DNA of 64,000 nucleotides from the NCBI RefSeq assembly GCF_902859735.1, contig NZ_CADIJY010000005.1:186001-250000 (forward strand), written 5' to 3'. The stretch is from Achromobacter aegrifaciens (GTDB lineage: Bacteria > Pseudomonadota > Gammaproteobacteria > Burkholderiales > Burkholderiaceae_B). A program made the translations under genes and the position numbers. Every line of letters starts with the position of its first letter. The first letter of the stretch is position 1. The notes beneath the pieces were generated by a model, which saw only the letters and a list, made by a program, of their open reading frames with translations, was not told the origin of the DNA and searched no databases. Shown in pieces: positions 61,072-64,000 of this stretch.

Positions 61072-63150
61072 TTAAGACCTCTTCTGGCGCAGCAGCGCCT
61101 GCTTGAAGCGTTCAAACTCCTGGTTGAAGTCGAGTGTACGCTTCTGGGACGTCATGGCCGCCAGGACGCTGCTGCCGCCGCCTTGCGGCTTGATCCAGAT
61201 CCAGATGCGGCGGTCTCGAATATAGAACATCGAGAACACGCCCAGGACCAGCAGCAGGCTGCCCAGGTAGACAGTGTTCTTGCCGGGCGTGCGGCTGACC
61301 TGGAACACGCTGGCCTGCACGTGCTTGAAGTCCGCGAGCGACAGGAACACCGGCGCCGGATAGACGGTCAGGTCCGACAGCGCGGCCACGGACAGGCGCG
61401 ACCAGACGGCGGCGCGTTCGGCCTCCGGGCCCTCGGTGGCCACGGGGGGCAGGCCGGCGCGCTCGCGCTCGATGGCGCGCAACTCGTTCATGCTGGCGCC
61501 GATCAGGCGGATCACCACGTCGGCTGCCCGTTCCAGGTCCTGCGGCGGCGTATTGGCCTGCAGGAACGCCGCCACGGCTTGCAAGCCGCCGGAGGCGAAG
61601 GTTTCCAGGGCGCGCTCGGCGGCCGTCTGCAGGGGCTGGCGATCCGTCCCCGCCGGGCTGTTGCGTTCCGCGAAGCGGCGCGCGGCCTCCTGGCGCGCTG
61701 CGGGGTCGGCCAGAGTCGCGCGCAGGCGCATGAATTCGGCGATCGAGCTGTCGTCGTCCGCCGGAATGCGCAGGTAGCGGAACGGCTCGGAGGCGTTGTT
61801 GCGCACTCCGGCCAGGAACACGGCGGCGCCGTCCAGCTCGACGGGCAGCATGTAATTCTGGAATTCGTGGGCCTGGCCCGCATCGTCGATCAGCTTGTAT
61901 TCGACGCTGGGACCGACGTTGCGCAGGTTTTCGTTCTTTTTGCCTGCGGCGCTGCCGGACACCGACGCGACATGGTCGGCAAAGCTCTGGTTGCCGCCCT
62001 TGGGCACGCCGCCGGTCAGATCCTCGACGTTGATGGGCCGCAGGGCCGTGATCTCGATCCCCATGCTGCGCGCGCCGCGGGCAGTGTGAGCGGTTACTTC
62101 GCTGGTCTTGCCCACCGTACCGTCAACCGCGAAGGTAGCGGCGTCAGATCCTACTAGCGGATAGCCTTTCAGCGTCACCGCGCTGCCGCCGTCGTCGAAG
62201 CTGGATTGGTAGACCGTCATGCCCTTGAAGCGCAGCGGCTCGTTGACCTCGATGGTGGAATCGAAACTCTTGCCGGTGTCCGGGTCGGTGACCTCGACCT
62301 CGCTGGCGAAGCGGCTGGGCATGCCGGTGGAGTAATAGTCGACCACGAACTTCTTGAGCTTCAGCGTGAAGGGCATGGGCTGCACCAGGGCGCCGTCGCC
62401 CACCATCACGACCGCCGTGCTGGCCTGGCCGCCCTCGGGCACCAGGACGCTGGCGCGGAAGCTCGGGTTGTCGACCGACAAGCGGCCGCTTTCCGGCACT
62501 TCCGAGATCAGCATGTTTTCGACGATGGGTTTCTTACCACCGAACATGACCTGCAGGCGCACCGGCAACTCGCTGTCCAGCAGGCCGCCGATGCAGATGA
62601 TGACCATGGCGGCGTGGGCGAACACGTAGCCCAGGCGGTTGGCGCTGCCCTTCTTCGCCGCCAGCAGCACGCCATCCGCATCCTGGCGTTCGCGCACCGC
62701 ATAACCCAGCCGGCCCAACAGGGATTTGAGGCCCGCAGCCGTCTGCGGCACGTCGGTGGGCTCTTCGGTTTCCACCCGGTGTGGGAAGGCGCGCAAGCTG
62801 CTGGCGCGCACATGTTCGCGGAACGAGCGCGCATCGCGCAGCATCTTGGGCGCGTTGCGGATCAGGCAGACCGAGGTCGACACGACCAGGAACCCCATGA
62901 TCAGCAGGAACCACCAGCTGTTGTAGACGTGCCAGATGGAGAACTTGTCGAACACTTCGAACCAGAACGGCCCGAATTGATCGATGTAGTTGTTGGACGA
63001 GCGGTTCTGCTGCAGGACGGTCCCGACCAGGCTCGCCACGCAGATGAACATCAGCAGGCTGACGGCGAAACGCATCGAACCCAGCAATTCGAAGAAATCG
63101 CCGGGCAGGCTGCGCAGGGAAGGACGGGAGTGTGTACGGGTCGAATTCAT
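61072..63150 (-). CDS. resB: Cytochrome c biogenesis protein ResB (Ccs1)
   Basis: A 692-residue inner-membrane protein of the ResB family. N-terminal helices (LGSMRFAVSLLMFICVASLVGTVLQQN and WWFLLIMGFLVVSTSVCLIRNAP) are followed by a third (GYVFAHAAMVIICIGGLLD), a large periplasmic domain (LPVELDGAAVFLAGVR etc.) and a C-terminal helix (VYLGSLLLVLGVFSMFYI). It delivers haem and reduced apocytochrome to CcsB. It lies between the cytochrome c4 gene and ccsB in one likely operon, a standard betaproteobacterial arrangement. Confidence 0.95.
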   Translation of the reverse strand: MNSTRTHSRPSLRSLPGDFFELLGSMRFAVSLLMFICVASLVGTVLQQNRSSNNYIDQFGPFWFEVFDKFSIWHVYNSWWFLLIMGFLVVSTSVCLIRNAPKMLRDARSFREHVRASSLRAFPHRVETEEPTDVPQTAAGLKSLLGRLGYAVRERQDADGVLLAAKKGSANRLGYVFAHAAMVIICIGGLLDSELPVRLQVMFGGKKPIVENMLISEVPESGRLSVDNPSFRASVLVPEGGQASTAVVMVGDGALVQPMPFTLKLKKFVVDYYSTGMPSRFASEVEVTDPDTGKSFDSTIEVNEPLRFKGMTVYQSSFDDGGSAVTLKGYPLVGSDAATFAVDGTVGKTSEVTAHTARGARSMGIEITALRPINVEDLTGGVPKGGNQSFADHVASVSGSAAGKKNENLRNVGPSVEYKLIDDAGQAHEFQNYMLPVELDGAAVFLAGVRNNASEPFRYLRIPADDDSSIAEFMRLRATLADPAARQEAARRFAERNSPAGTDRQPLQTAAERALETFASGGLQAVAAFLQANTPPQDLERAADVVIRLIGASMNELRAIERERAGLPPVATEGPEAERAAVWSRLSVAALSDLTVYPAPVFLSLADFKHVQASVFQVSRTPGKNTVYLGSLLLVLGVFSMFYIRDRRIWIWIKPQGGGSSVLAAMTSQKRTLDFNQEFERFKQALLRQKRS

Positions 63151-63268
63151 GAAAAAAGGGGGGCCGCGCTATCGGCTACCCCCCTCATAGACAGCGCGCG
63201 GCGGAAGCAGGTTCCGCTGCGCTGAGTTTGCAGAACGCGGACCAGCCGCGCGCGTGGCGGGCTGGCGC

Positions 63269-63970
63269 CTACCGCAGACCGGCGGCGTAGTCCGACACGG
63301 CCTTGATGTCGGCGTCCGACATGCGGTCCGCGATGGCGAACATGACGTCGTTCTTGCGGTCGCCGCTGCGGAACAGCTTCAGCTGCTCTTCAATGTACAT
63401 GGGGAACTGGCCCGACAGCCGGGGGTACTGGCTGGGAATGCCCGCGCCATTGGCAGAATGGCACGAGGCGCAGGCCGGAACCTTGCGATCCGGCAAACCG
63501 CCGCGCCAGATCTTTTGACCCAGATCAACCAGCTTCTCCTGGCCGGCCGTGGCGGGCTCCTTGAGCGGCTGCTGCGCCAGGTACAGCGCGATGTTCTGCA
63601 TGTCGGCGGGCGTCAGGTTCTGCGCCATGGCCGTCATCGGGGTGGGATTGCCGCCCGCGCCATTGCGCACCGGCAGCTTGGCGCCGGGCTTGACCTGGAA
63701 GTCGGCCAATTGCTTGGCCAGGTACTCGTGGGACTGCGCGGCCAGGTTGGGGTTCACCGGGATGGTGCTATTGCCCGCCGCGCCATGACAGGACGCACAG
63801 GCGATGATGCCCCTGGCCGCATCGCCCTGGTCAAACAGCTGTCCGCCCTTGGCGGCATCTGGTTTTACCGGGCCCGCGGCGCCTTCGGCGGCGAAACTCG
63901 TAGTAGATAAGGCGGAGGCGCCGAGCAACAGCCCGCTCGCAACCAACATCCGGGACAGCACACGCTTCAT
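63269..63970 (-). CDS. Cytochrome c4, dihaem
   Basis: A 233-residue exported protein from ATG 63970 (MKRVLSRMLVASGLLLGASA), cleaved near ..TTSFAA. Two CASCH haem-binding motifs are present: CASCHGAAGN in the first domain and CASCHSANGAG in the second. Distal Met ligands are likely in the GNPTPMTAMAQNLT region and in the RSGDRKNDVMFAIADRMSDAD segment. Cytochrome c4 is a periplasmic electron carrier to terminal oxidases. It is the upstream neighbour of resB-ccsB, which mature such proteins. Confidence 0.93.
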   Translation of the reverse strand: MKRVLSRMLVASGLLLGASALSTTSFAAEGAAGPVKPDAAKGGQLFDQGDAARGIIACASCHGAAGNSTIPVNPNLAAQSHEYLAKQLADFQVKPGAKLPVRNGAGGNPTPMTAMAQNLTPADMQNIALYLAQQPLKEPATAGQEKLVDLGQKIWRGGLPDRKVPACASCHSANGAGIPSQYPRLSGQFPMYIEEQLKLFRSGDRKNDVMFAIADRMSDADIKAVSDYAAGLR

Positions 63971-64000
63971 GAAGACCTCGACGATCGCATCGATCAAGGC

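Overview
The window is GC-rich betaproteobacterial chromosome, most like Achromobacter or Bordetella (Alcaligenaceae). I infer this from the codon and base bias, the Bug-type tripartite tricarboxylate binding protein, several DUF4148 secreted proteins, a ResB/CcsB (system II) cytochrome c pathway next to a cytochrome c4, and a GC-rich palindromic repeat of the kind common in that family. No rRNA, tRNA, CRISPR array, insertion sequence or prophage was seen.

Positions 1-30640 are mostly housekeeping and regulatory chromosome. In order they hold: a partial sterol-desaturase-family gene; a DapA-family aldolase; free methionine-R-sulfoxide reductase; a PLP aminotransferase; ubiA; DUF1090 and DUF4148 periplasmic proteins; a saccharopine-dehydrogenase-like enzyme; a FadR-type GntR regulator divergent from malate synthase G (glcB); a TetR gene with matching palindromes before itself and before a 37-residue membrane peptide plus cysteine hydrolase; a second TetR gene next to two tandem DUF4148 genes, with four copies of one 18-bp operator; ssb, an MFS transporter and uvrA; a glutathione transferase; a LysR regulator divergent from a TTT binding protein and M20 amidohydrolase; aroK-aroB-dgt; mrcA; cyaY; and lptM-lysA.

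Positions 30698-59680 are a complete type VI secretion system (T6SS). One leftward unit runs tssA-tssB-tssC-hcp-tagJ-tssE-tssF-DUF3540-tssG-tssH. A second leftward unit runs tssJ-tssK-tssL-tssM-tagF and ends in a kinase-like protein that has lost its catalytic residues. Between them a short rightward unit encodes a TssQ-like lipoprotein and an FHA protein. Divergent from tssA, a rightward unit encodes VgrG, a small membrane-anchored protein, a DUF2169-pentapeptide fusion, a second pentapeptide protein and a DUF4150 PAAR-like tip. All core parts are present (TssJLM membrane complex, TssEFGK baseplate, TssBC sheath, Hcp tube, VgrG and PAAR-like tip, ClpV recycling), with TagJ, FHA and TagF regulators of the kind seen in H1/i3-type systems. 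No recognisable toxin or immunity protein is encoded here, so the cargo of the VgrG module is the main open question.

Positions 59696-64000 carry ccsB, resB and a dihaem cytochrome c4, a c-type cytochrome maturation and electron-transfer block.

The clearest new signals are the operator sets read directly from sequence: the TetR/DUF4148 regulon (four sites), the second TetR palindrome pair, and the GntR pair at glcB. The degenerate kinase-PEGA protein and the toxin-less DUF2169/pentapeptide VgrG module follow.
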